Shown here: piece after piece, positions 18,898-27,482 of the stretch
Numbering within the stretch: position 1 is the first letter of the stretch
Layout: the number at the start of each line of letters is the position of its first letter
Source of the DNA: an uncultured Saprospiraceae bacterium
GTDB taxonomy: Bacteria; Bacteroidota; Bacteroidia; Chitinophagales; Saprospiraceae
Reading direction: 5' to 3'
Assembly (NCBI GenBank): GCA_938041325.1
Contig: CALIAG010000042.1
Coordinates: forward strand, 1 to 40,717
DNA length: 40,717 bases
Position numbers and translations under genes: made by a program
The notes under the pieces: model-generated
Seen by the model: the letters and a program-made list of their open reading frames with translations, nothing else
What the model was told of the DNA's origin: nothing
Databases searched by the model: none

Positions 18898-20013
18898 ATG
18901 AATAACGATCTACTCACATTAATTTCATGCACTATATGTAGTTTCCTGATAACCTATATCACTATCCCTTCTGTGATAAAATTAGCCTATCAAAAGAAGT
19001 TATTAGATATACCAGATTCCAGAAAAGTTCATGTTCAAGCCATTCCTAGTTTAGGAGGAATTGGAATTTTTATTGGCGTCCTAATCTCCTTTACTTTATT
19101 CTGTTCTTTAAATTCTTTTGAAACTTATAAATATATTTTAACGGCCTACTTAGTTCTCTTCTTCGTTGGAATCAAAGATGATTTGTTGCCGATGCCTGCC
19201 AGCAAAAAGTTCATTATACAAATTCTGATTGCAATACTAATAGCATATGGTGGGATTAGAATTAGCACCTTACACGGCTTATTTGGAATTTACGATCTAC
19301 CTATTATTGTAAGCTATTTTTTAACGGTTCTTTTCATTGTAGGCGTTACGAATGCTTATAATTTAATCGATGGTGTAGATGGCTTAGCGGGTGGATTAGG
19401 AGGAATCGGATGCACTACGCTAGGAATTCTCCTATTGTGGGTTCAAGAATACAACTATGCGATATTGGCCTTTGCAATTACAGGTTCATTGCTTGCATTC
19501 CTGCGATATAATTTTGCTAAATATCCCAAAAAAACATTTATGGGAGATGGTGGTTCACTGCTTCTTGGGTTAACGATAACCATTTTATCGATCCGCTTTA
19601 TTGAGGCTCCCAATACATTAGAAATTTTAAATATTAGTTCTCCCATAGGTATTGTTACAGGTATAATTTTTATTCCGGTGTACGATACATTGCGCGTGTT
19701 TACGCTTAGGATATTAAATGGCCAATCTCCTTTCCAACCAGATAAAAGCCATATACATCATGAATTCTTAAGATCTAAAGTCGGTCATCGGGATACGAGT
19801 CTATTATTGTGGATTGGAAATGTTTTAATCATATCAGCGGTTTTAGTTTTTAGAAACCAAAATACAGTCAATCTCATTCTTATTGTATTGACGGTCGGAA
19901 CTGCCTTTATCCATTTTTTAGTCTTTATTAGAAATAAAAAAGAGACCAGGAAAATAAGTGATTTAAGTCAACAACTTAAATCTATTCAAAAAGAAAACTA
20001 CCTCATACAATAA
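18898..20013 (+). CDS. wecA: WecA/MraY-family polyprenyl-phosphate sugar-1-phosphate transferase
   Basis: A 371-residue polytopic membrane enzyme that transfers a sugar-1-phosphate, probably GlcNAc-1-P, from a UDP-sugar to undecaprenyl phosphate, starting glycan assembly. ATG 18898 (MNNDLLTLIS) is chosen; an open frame begins at 18829 but its extra 23 residues are polar and unlike the family. Motifs in order: IPDSRKVHVQAIPSLGGIGI after the first helix, GIKDDLLPMPA with the paired catalytic Asp, NAYNLIDGVDGLAGGLGG, FMGDGGSLLLG, and DKSHIHHEFLR with the HIHH motif. About ten to eleven membrane segments. No other initiating transferase is visible near the polysaccharide genes, so this is the best candidate. 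A short polar C-terminal helix precedes a one-base overlap with the receiver gene. Confidence 0.9.
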   Translation: MNNDLLTLISCTICSFLITYITIPSVIKLAYQKKLLDIPDSRKVHVQAIPSLGGIGIFIGVLISFTLFCSLNSFETYKYILTAYLVLFFVGIKDDLLPMPASKKFIIQILIAILIAYGGIRISTLHGLFGIYDLPIIVSYFLTVLFIVGVTNAYNLIDGVDGLAGGLGGIGCTTLGILLLWVQEYNYAILAFAITGSLLAFLRYNFAKYPKKTFMGDGGSLLLGLTITILSIRFIEAPNTLEILNISSPIGIVTGIIFIPVYDTLRVFTLRILNGQSPFQPDKSHIHHEFLRSKVGHRDTSLLLWIGNVLIISAVLVFRNQNTVNLILIVLTVGTAFIHFLVFIRNKKETRKISDLSQQLKSIQKENYLIQ

Positions 20014-20606
20014 TGACAACAATTACACAAAATTCAGCCGCAATCAAAATGGCTCAGCCAGAGAATAAAAAGAGCGTTCTAGATGCTTCTTTTTCGAAGA
20101 GATATAAAATATTCTTTGTCGATGATGATCTTATGATACGAAAAATGTTATCTCGTCATTTTTCAAGTTTTACAAATTTCGATACAACTGTATTTTCATC
20201 TGGAGAGGAATGCATAGAAGCTCTTGTTGAGAAGCCAGATATTGTAGTTTTGGATCACAATTTAGCAAGTGAAGATGGCGGGGATCGGATTCTAAACGGA
20301 CTAGATGTTTTAGAAAAAATAAAGAATCAATATCCTGATATCCAAGTAATTATGCTTTCTGCTCAAGTTGATGTTCAGGTGGCTGTTGATTGTCTTAAGA
20401 AGGGAGCACTTAACTATGTTGTGAAAGATGCAGTGATGCAATTTAACGTAGAAAAAGCAATAGAAGATATCATACGTAGCTACGAATTAAAAGAAGAAAT
20501 ACATTCCCTTTCCAATACTATAAAAAGAGATAAGTTATTGATAAGAGGGTATGGTATTATTATTCTTTGTTTGATTTTCGTACTCTATTATTTTTGGATA
20601 AATTAA
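20013..20606 (+). CDS. Membrane-tethered stand-alone receiver (REC) protein
   Basis: A 197-residue protein with a CheY-like receiver domain (about 30-155). The acidic pocket is VDDD (36-39), the phosphoacceptor is D81 in IVVLDHNLASEDGG, the switch Ser is in VIMLSAQ (about 116) and the conserved Lys is in YVVKDA (K138). A small insertion after D81 (SEDGGDRILNG) lengthens the beta3-alpha3 loop. After a short helical linker (about 157-175) the protein ends in one hydrophobic segment, YGIIILCLIFVLYYFWI (about 180-196), which should anchor it in the inner membrane by its C-terminus. There is no DNA-binding or enzymatic output domain. TAATG couples its start to the stop of the WecA-like gene. It may act directly on a membrane partner; WecA is the obvious candidate by position, but this is inference. 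Confidence 0.85.
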   Translation: MTTITQNSAAIKMAQPENKKSVLDASFSKRYKIFFVDDDLMIRKMLSRHFSSFTNFDTTVFSSGEECIEALVEKPDIVVLDHNLASEDGGDRILNGLDVLEKIKNQYPDIQVIMLSAQVDVQVAVDCLKKGALNYVVKDAVMQFNVEKAIEDIIRSYELKEEIHSLSNTIKRDKLLIRGYGIIILCLIFVLYYFWIN

Positions 20607-20618
20607 AGGTCAAAAACA

Positions 20619-22445
20619 TTATTGTTCAACCATCTTTTCTTCGAGAAAAGAAAGCTGCGCTTTTACATAAGGCAAGTATGCTTCCAGCTCCTCAAGTATT
20701 GCTATTGTAGCAGTAGACAGTACTTGTTTATTCGGATTTGTTTTTGCAATAATTTCGACATTGTTCACTTTGTCTGTCAACTTTGTCAAACCGACAAGTA
20801 AAAGACTCGGCTTTACTTTATGTGCCGTTTTATAATATCCATCCCAGTTTTCAGATTCAACAAGTGGGCTTAACTTATAGAAATCAGGTAAGATTTCTTT
20901 CATGAAAGTTTCAAACATATCTGCAGCATACTCCCAATCCGTTCCGTACACCGTTTCGAGATAGTTTCTATCTAACTTTGAATGATAGGAAGTGATCTTG
21001 AAGTCTACTTCTTCTGTTTCAATATTCGGCTTAGTCTCCAGTTGCTCTTCTTTTTCCGTATTGTTAAAATTCTGTTTTATTTCTGGACTACCTTTATCTT
21101 CTAAATTTTCAGTAGTATTTTCAGAAAAATATTTATTGAATATTTTCATCAATTGAATTGGGGTAAATGGTTTGGTAACAAAATCATTCATGCCTACTGC
21201 CAATGCTTGATTTTTATGCTCTGTCATTGCAGAAGCTGTCAAAGCAATAATAATAGAGTCTTTGTTGAGGTTCTCTGTTGTTCGAATAATCTTAGCGGCT
21301 TCTACTCCACCCATTATAGGCATTTGTAGATCCATAAAAATAATATCGTATTTAACTTCATTAGCCTTTTTCACGGATTCCTCTCCGTTGACGACCATTT
21401 CAAAATTCAGGTCCCATTTTTCGAAAACTCTTCTGATGTATTTCCGATTCATTGAGTTGTCTTCCGCAATTAATATATTCAGATTTGGAACGGTATAGTT
21501 TGGATCAAATTCTGGTTCCTTTTTTTGATCAATGCTTTTGACATCCGAATATTCATAGGTTAAAACAAAAGAAAAACAACTGCCTACACCAACTTTACTT
21601 TCAACTTCAATAGAACCACCTTGTAACTCAACAAGCTGTCTTGTTATGGCTAAGCCCAGTCCAGAAGATCTATGGATAATATGCTTATCATTTGCAGCTT
21701 GCTTAAAGTTTTCAAAAATATCATTTAATTTATCTTCTTCTATTCCAATTCCTGTATCAGATATTTTAAATTGAATGCTAATATTCTCTTTAAATTTGGT
21801 CAACATTTTTACATCAATGTTGATGCTTCCTTCTTCGGTAAACTTTTCAGCATTGCCTAATAGGTTAAAGAAAATTTGATGAAACAATAGTTCATCTCCG
21901 ATGATTAAATTTTCAATCCTTTTATCAATATTACTAATAATTTTGATAGGTAAACCATCCATCTTCATTTCAAAAGTCTTTTGAATATCGTGAATGGTAT
22001 CGACTAAGTTGAAAGGTTTGGATTGAATTTCAATTTTACCAGATTCGATTTTAGTAAAATCAAGAATATCGCTGATGAGCGAGTGAAGCAGTTTCGCAGA
22101 ACTCTTTAGATTATCTATGTATTCAATTTGTTCAGGAGTGGGATCTGTATCATACAATAGATGAGACATTCCGATTACTGCATTAAGTGGAGTACGGATT
22201 TCATGGCTCATATTGGCCAAAAACTGTTGCTCAGCTTGTTGGGCTTTTTCAGCAATAGATTTGGCCTTTTCAAGCGCCTTGGTACGTTTTAAAATAGTTT
22301 CTTCCAGGTTTCCATTTACTTCTTTTAGTTCCTCATTTGCATGAAACAACTCCAAAGCTTTTTTCTCTAATATTCTTTCTGCTTCTTTCCTGGCCTGAAC
22401 CTCTCTTTTTACCCGTCTCTTAAGTATTTCTACTTCTTCGCTCAT
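20619..22445 (-). CDS. Soluble hybrid histidine kinase with REC and HPt domains (H-NOX partner)
   Basis: A 608-residue kinase with no membrane helix or sensor domain of its own. Layout: N-terminal coiled coil (1-75, E/K-rich); HisKA with [18 protein letters not shown] (phospho-His H81); HATPase (about 180-300) with N-box [13 protein letters not shown]1 DTGIGI and G2 GLGLAI; receiver domain (about 322-440) with [11 protein letters not shown] and phosphoacceptor D372 in [13 protein letters not shown]; a charged linker (441-488); and a C-terminal HPt domain with phospho-His H542 in [11 protein letters not shown]. It should run a complete His-Asp-His relay and needs an external receiver. The H-NOX gene sits 2 bases upstream, so signal input is probably through that protein. 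The membrane-tethered receiver gene is convergent, 12 bases away, and may be the final acceptor. Confidence 0.9.
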   Translation of the reverse strand: MSEEVEILKRRVKREVQARKEAERILEKKALELFHANEELKEVNGNLEETILKRTKALEKAKSIAEKAQQAEQQFLANMSHEIRTPLNAVIGMSHLLYDTDPTPEQIEYIDNLKSSAKLLHSLISDILDFTKIESGKIEIQSKPFNLVDTIHDIQKTFEMKMDGLPIKIISNIDKRIENLIIGDELLFHQIFFNLLGNAEKFTEEGSINIDVKMLTKFKENISIQFKISDTGIGIEEDKLNDIFENFKQAANDKHIIHRSSGLGLAITRQLVELQGGSIEVESKVGVGSCFSFVLTYEYSDVKSIDQKKEPEFDPNYTVPNLNILIAEDNSMNRKYIRRVFEKWDLNFEMVVNGEESVKKANEVKYDIIFMDLQMPIMGGVEAAKIIRTTENLNKDSIIIALTASAMTEHKNQALAVGMNDFVTKPFTPIQLMKIFNKYFSENTTENLEDKGSPEIKQNFNNTEKEEQLETKPNIETEEVDFKITSYHSKLDRNYLETVYGTDWEYAADMFETFMKEILPDFYKLSPLVESENWDGYYKTAHKVKPSLLLVGLTKLTDKVNNVEIIAKTNPNKQVLSTATIAILEELEAYLPYVKAQLSFLEEKMVEQ

Positions 22446-22447
22446 TA

Positions 22448-22987
22448 TTAATTTTTAACAATCTCGAATTTTACTTTTGAACCATCTGCAATAATCATTT
22501 CTTTTGTGACGGTTGCAGATTCTTTATAATGCTTTAGACATCCTTCAATAAGACCTGAAGCAACGTCAGACATTCTTCGCTCAGAAGAATAAATCATCAC
22601 CATTTTATCTTCACTCAATTCTTGAATCTCAAAATGAGGCAATTCCGCATCAGGATAAAGCTTTCTTACTTCAACATGAATATATTGATCTACAGATTTC
22701 AACATATCAAATGCTGAAGTGATTCCACTTAGCATAGGCGCATATGCTGTTGCAAGAGCACCAAAAAGATGTAAACCGTAGACATGCATCAGTTGAGGAA
22801 CAGGGATTTCAGTACTTTTATGTAGCTCACCAATTAGACTATACATTTCACTGTGATCATAAGTTCCGACTGAAGTATATGCTCCTTTGGATGGCAAATC
22901 GGCATTGGCTATCATTTTCTCAGTGACTTCATAGCCGAATTTTTCTTCGACCATTTCTAAAAACTCAGTAAAGACAATTCCTTTCAT
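22448..22987 (-). CDS. hnoX: H-NOX haem nitric-oxide sensor
   Basis: A 179-residue haem NO-binding protein, the normal length for bacterial H-NOX. ATG 22987 gives [18 protein letters not shown], the family N-terminus; an open frame reaching 23083 would add 32 unrelated residues. Key residues: proximal haem ligand H104 in [18 protein letters not shown], and the Y-x-S-x-R haem-propionate motif at Y133-S135-R137 (YSSERR). The position matching the distal-pocket Tyr140 of the O2-binding Thermoanaerobacter protein is Val142 here, which argues for NO-selective rather than O2 binding. It is cytosolic. It forms a two-gene unit with the hybrid kinase 2 bases downstream, the standard H-NOX/kinase arrangement in which the haem state controls autophosphorylation. 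Confidence 0.93.
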   Translation of the reverse strand: MKGIVFTEFLEMVEEKFGYEVTEKMIANADLPSKGAYTSVGTYDHSEMYSLIGELHKSTEIPVPQLMHVYGLHLFGALATAYAPMLSGITSAFDMLKSVDQYIHVEVRKLYPDAELPHFEIQELSEDKMVMIYSSERRMSDVASGLIEGCLKHYKESATVTKEMIIADGSKVKFEIVKN

Positions 22988-23276
22988 GATTCTTGAATTT
23001 TGGTTGGAAATGAGTGATTTTGAAGCTGTTACTCTTGGGAAAAATAAATGAAGAGAAAACTGCTCAATATTTCTACGAGACATTTTTCTAATAGATGCAG
23101 TTTTAGCGTTGAGATATGTTAAATATATTAGAAACTCCTAACTCATTGATTTTCTGCTCCTAATGGTTGTTGGGTTAGAAAGATCTATCTCAAAATTGGT
23201 TATTCGCGGAAATAGAAGTTATTGGCGCTGGATCGAACCTGTTTAAATAAAAAAATCAGGGCCACTTAAAGCTCAA

Positions 23277-25646
23277 TTACCTCAATATTGTAACACGACC
23301 TACAAGCTGTCTGGTGGATCCGTCCGATTTTGTGATACTGGCACAATATACATAATTTCCATTTTGAACTGCAATTCCTTGAATTTTACCATTCCAACCA
23401 TTTTGTTGATCATTGGATTCGAAAATCATCGCTCCCCAGTGGTCATAAATATTGAAAGACAATTCTGAAATATCTGAACCTCTAACAAAAAGGATATCAT
23501 TTACACCATCGCCATTTGGAGTAAAGGCCGTAGGTATAAATAAGTCATCTTCTATATTTTGATTATTATTTGAGTTATTATTGTTGTTGTTGGAATTATT
23601 ATCTGAATCTCCGACTATAATATAATTTCTTTCTACAATCGTATCTGAGCAACCCACATTATTAATAGCCGAAAGGCTAATAGTGTATATTCCATCTTGC
23701 AGATAAGTATGTGTTGGATTTGAGATGGTTGAATTGTTTTGAGGGCTGGTTGGATCACCAAAATCCCATGCAATATTTGAAAGATTGCTTTGACTTACTT
23801 GAAAATTGATTGCTCCGCCGGGATTTATATTTGTTAAATCACTGGTAAATTCTAAATTGAATGCCGGCAACATTGTTATTTCGGTAGGTTCAGAAATGAC
23901 TGTCGTACCGGTAGACAAAAGAACTTGAACTTGATACATACCAGCAGAATTTACTTCCAAAACATTCGCATTTGCTCCGGAAATCGGCCAGCCATCTTTT
24001 AGCCATTGGTTGCCATCTTGTGAATTAGAAATAAGTTGACTTGAACTGCCCATACAAATCTGAGTAGGACCGTTGATCGAAATCTGAGGTGCTTCCGGAT
24101 TGCTGATAACTTCTATTGAAACTTCTTCCGAAATACCAAAACAACCATTCTCATCGCTGACTTCGACATAATAATTTCCACTTTCAGTTACTGTTAGTGT
24201 TGGTTCTATTTCACCATTGGACCAAAAGTAAGATGCTGCGTTGCTTGCTATTAGGATCGCAGAATCACCCGCATAGAATGAGGTCTCTCCGATAACTGAA
24301 ACAGTCGGTACAGGTCTTGGTAAAACAGTGATTGTCCTTGGACTAGAAGGAAAGGTATTTCCATTGTCTTGTACAACAACTTGCAATTGATGGGTTCCTT
24401 CTTCTAAGTTTGAAATGCTAAAATTGGGACTAGAATTGCTTTGTACTATTTGGCCATCTAAATAAAAAAAGTAACTGTTGTATATGTCAGGTGAAGCATA
24501 AAACTCTAACGTCTCCCCCATGCAGACCGTTGGTGATGAGTTTCCGGTCATTAGAACAGAAACTCCTTGGTTCAAATCAATTAATTTTCTAACCAAATTA
24601 TTATACGCATCTCCAATAAAAATTTCTTTAGTCAATGGTGATATAGCTATTGCTGTCGCTCCACTAAAAGTTGCTAAACTTCCCATTCCATCTGTTGCTC
24701 CAGTTGTTTCCAAGGTTCCAGCAAAAGAAGCAACCATACCGTCGGTTGTAATTTTTCTAATTAAATAATTATAGCCATCTGCAACGAAAATATTCCCCAT
24801 TGAATCCACCGTAATATCCCATGGATAGTTAAAAGATGAAGATTCAACTTCTCCGTCAAGACTTCCAACAGCTCCATTGCCCGCAACAGTGGAAACGACA
24901 CCATCTAAATCTATCTTACGAATTTTATGATTCCATTCATCAGCAACAAGGATATTGCCGTCATTGTCTAAGCTTAAACCATATGGTCTCGCGAAACTTG
25001 CAATACCTCCAGGTCCATCTGTAGACCCCATTAAATATGGAGTGCCTGCGATGGTGCTGACAACTCCATTGGGGTCTATTTTTCTAATAATGTGTGTCAA
25101 ATGATCTGCTACATAAATATTCCCTTCTGCGTCACACTCTATTCCCGTTGGATTTCCAAAAGTGGAAGAAGTTCCAATGCCATCAGAGCTACCGAAGTTA
25201 CCAGAGCCTGCAACGGTACTGACAATACCTGAAGGGCTAATTTTCCTGATTTTATTATTCCGCGTATCGGCAACAAGAATGTTTCCTTGCTGATCCACGC
25301 ATATTCCCCAAGGTTCATTGAATAAAGCAATAGTCGTATCACCATCCATATCGCCGCTGATCCCTTTTCGCCCAGCCACAGTGCTTACCATTCCATCTGG
25401 CGTAATCTTTCGGATAAGATGACTCCAACGATCGCAGGTGTATACGTTTCCATTTTGATCAACAGCAATCCCGTGTGGATTGTTGAAAGTCGCGTCAAAA
25501 GCAGGTCCATCAGCTTCACCAGGAACTTCTGCTTGGCCTGCTACGGTTACTACGATTTGAGCGTCAATTTTGTTGATGAAGAACAAGAAGCAAATCGTGA
25601 TAATTATTTTGTAATACAATTTAAAAATTGCTATTAATGTGTTCAT
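23277..25646 (-). CDS. Second NHL-propeller/Ig/PKD surface protein with CHU_C tail
   Basis: A 789-residue paralogue of the protein at 14929-17262, with the same domain order. The signal peptide ends near NKIDAQ (about 29). Six NHL repeats follow (about 32-370, ending in motifs like IRKISPSGIVSTVAG), then Ig-like segments, a PKD domain with IAWDFGDPTSPQN, and a CHU_C/T9SS type B tail starting LFIPTAFTPNGDGVNDILFV and ending GRVTILR. By eye most propeller positions are identical between the copies, while the linker before CHU_C differs completely: an asparagine-rich run (about 690-705) here, Pro-Glu repeats there. Unlike the first copy it has no PorP-like gene immediately downstream; the H-NOX gene follows after 289 bases. 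Predicted to be T9SS-exported and surface-held. Confidence 0.9.
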   Translation of the reverse strand: MNTLIAIFKLYYKIIITICFLFFINKIDAQIVVTVAGQAEVPGEADGPAFDATFNNPHGIAVDQNGNVYTCDRWSHLIRKITPDGMVSTVAGRKGISGDMDGDTTIALFNEPWGICVDQQGNILVADTRNNKIRKISPSGIVSTVAGSGNFGSSDGIGTSSTFGNPTGIECDAEGNIYVADHLTHIIRKIDPNGVVSTIAGTPYLMGSTDGPGGIASFARPYGLSLDNDGNILVADEWNHKIRKIDLDGVVSTVAGNGAVGSLDGEVESSSFNYPWDITVDSMGNIFVADGYNYLIRKITTDGMVASFAGTLETTGATDGMGSLATFSGATAIAISPLTKEIFIGDAYNNLVRKLIDLNQGVSVLMTGNSSPTVCMGETLEFYASPDIYNSYFFYLDGQIVQSNSSPNFSISNLEEGTHQLQVVVQDNGNTFPSSPRTITVLPRPVPTVSVIGETSFYAGDSAILIASNAASYFWSNGEIEPTLTVTESGNYYVEVSDENGCFGISEEVSIEVISNPEAPQISINGPTQICMGSSSQLISNSQDGNQWLKDGWPISGANANVLEVNSAGMYQVQVLLSTGTTVISEPTEITMLPAFNLEFTSDLTNINPGGAINFQVSQSNLSNIAWDFGDPTSPQNNSTISNPTHTYLQDGIYTISLSAINNVGCSDTIVERNYIIVGDSDNNSNNNNNNSNNNQNIEDDLFIPTAFTPNGDGVNDILFVRGSDISELSFNIYDHWGAMIFESNDQQNGWNGKIQGIAVQNGNYVYCASITKSDGSTRQLVGRVTILR

Positions 25647-25884
25647 GGTTAACGGTATTTACAACAAAAAATACAAATTCACCTCCACAGCATAAGTACT
25701 TAATTGTTAAGCACTTACACTTAAACACAGTACACAATTTAATCTCAAAATGAAATAAATTCTCATTTTTAGAAATTCAATCTCTACATTTAATAATCGA
25801 ATATTCAGCTAATAAAACAAATAATATTATCTTAAGAATTTGATCAAAACGTTTCTTTAGACTTTGCCTTAAAACAACCGTTAT

Positions 25885-27462
25885 TTGTTAGATCTTTTAA
25901 TTGTCATTAGCTATTTCATTATTATTTTTCTTACAGCAATTACTGGAAGATCTGGTAAGGATGTAAGCAAGGAAGAATATTTCTTGAGTTCCAGAAATTT
26001 GCGTTGGCCATCCATTGCCTTGTCTACGATTGCTACCAACATCAATGGTTATCAATTTTTAGGGATGATGGGATCAGCCTACTTATTTGGTCTGGCGCAA
26101 GCAAGTTTAGAAATCAATGCGATTCAAGGAATATTAATGGCTGCATTTATTTTTGTTCCATTGTATTTGAAAGAAAGAGTCATGACGATAACCCAGTTTA
26201 TAAAAAAACGATTGGGTGAGCGTGTTGCTCTTTTTTATTCCATCTCTAATATAATTTTATTTTCCACCATCACTTTAGGAGCTGCCTTATTTTGGGGTGC
26301 TTATGCCGCGGATCTAGTATTTGAAGAATACTTGTCATTTTTGCATGAAGATCGAATTATAAGAATTGCCATATTGATTGGTGGATTGGGGATTTTCTCT
26401 GCAACCTATACTTATTTGGGCGGCTTAGCCGCTGTAGTTAAAACAGATATTATTCAATTTGTCATTTTGCTTTTAGGAGGTTTTGTTGTCTTATTTGTAT
26501 CCATTCATCATTTAGGAGGATGGAAACAATTGTATATAAAAACACCGGAATTGATGCATTTGCATTTGCCTGCTGATCACAAAACATTGCCTTGGATTCA
26601 TATTTTCGGATTGTTTTTATTGAACATAAATTACTGGTGTGCCAATCAAACAGTTATGCAAAGGTCCTTGGCGGCTAAAAACCTGCGGGAAGCTCAAGTA
26701 GGTTTAATGGTTGGTGGATTAATGAAATACGTCATGGCTGTTTTAATCGTAGTTCCAGGTATTGCTTTGGTCGGAATTTTAGGTGAAAACGGATTGACAG
26801 AACCTGACTTAGCTTTTCCGTATTTGGTAAAAAACTATTTACCAGTTGGTTTGAAAGGGATAATCCTTTGCGCCCTTTTTGCCTCCTTGATGAGCACAGT
26901 AGACTCCACTTTCAATTCATTGGCAACTTTATGGTCCATAGATATTTACAAAGAGTACATTAAAAAAGATGCAACAGATAGGCAGATCGTTCGAGCAGGG
27001 CGGAATACGATTCTAATTACTTTGATAACAGGAGTATTAATGGGATTCGTTTTATTATATGTCAAATTTGAAAATCCAGAAGCTGCTTTTACACATACTT
27101 TAAATGAGTTGAGGTATTATATTAACTGCGGAATTGTCGTTTTGATAACTGCATCCGCCTTTATGATTGCACCGAATCATCGTCTTGCTTTATTTGCATT
27201 TTTATCCACTATCCCGCTTCATCTATTGTTTAAAGGATTTAACTTTGGCTTTATTTCCTTTGATGGATTCTTTCCAGATATGAATTATTTTGTTCGAGCT
27301 GGCTGGGTAATCGTTATTGCTTTTGCTCTTTTGAGTACATCTGCTTTCAAAGAGGGCTGGACGAAATGGAAAGATTTAATTCAATATGAAAATAAAGAAA
27401 TTGCACAAGTAGGAATGGGACTAGCTGTTTCATTGCTTGCATTGCATATCATTTTTCACTAA
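25885..27462 (+). CDS. Sodium:solute symporter (SSS family)
   Basis: A 525-residue inner-membrane transporter with about thirteen to fourteen hydrophobic segments, of the SGLT/SSS family, coupling sodium entry to uptake of a sugar or similar solute. Recognisable stretches are EEYFLSSRNLRWPSIALS and TNINGYQFLGMMGSAYLFG near the N-terminus, and LFASLMSTVDSTFNSLATL in the helix that carries the sodium-site Ser/Thr residues. The start is TTG at 25885. An in-frame TAA stands 15 bases upstream, and TTG gives LDLLIVISYFI, where family members begin, so the unusual start is well supported. The aldo-keto reductase gene follows after 20 bases. The substrate is unknown; a sulfosugar or related polyhydroxylated compound would fit the neighbours. 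Confidence 0.88.
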   Translation: MLDLLIVISYFIIIFLTAITGRSGKDVSKEEYFLSSRNLRWPSIALSTIATNINGYQFLGMMGSAYLFGLAQASLEINAIQGILMAAFIFVPLYLKERVMTITQFIKKRLGERVALFYSISNIILFSTITLGAALFWGAYAADLVFEEYLSFLHEDRIIRIAILIGGLGIFSATYTYLGGLAAVVKTDIIQFVILLLGGFVVLFVSIHHLGGWKQLYIKTPELMHLHLPADHKTLPWIHIFGLFLLNINYWCANQTVMQRSLAAKNLREAQVGLMVGGLMKYVMAVLIVVPGIALVGILGENGLTEPDLAFPYLVKNYLPVGLKGIILCALFASLMSTVDSTFNSLATLWSIDIYKEYIKKDATDRQIVRAGRNTILITLITGVLMGFVLLYVKFENPEAAFTHTLNELRYYINCGIVVLITASAFMIAPNHRLALFAFLSTIPLHLLFKGFNFGFISFDGFFPDMNYFVRAGWVIVIAFALLSTSAFKEGWTKWKDLIQYENKEIAQVGMGLAVSLLALHIIFH

Positions 27463-27482
27463 AAATACTTTAAAGAATAATA

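Noticed and set aside
25647-25884. Canonical Bacteroidota promoter upstream of the symporter
   Set aside because: TAGACTTTG (about 25858-25866) resembles the -7 element but has one base too many in the spacer, and I see no matching -33 element.
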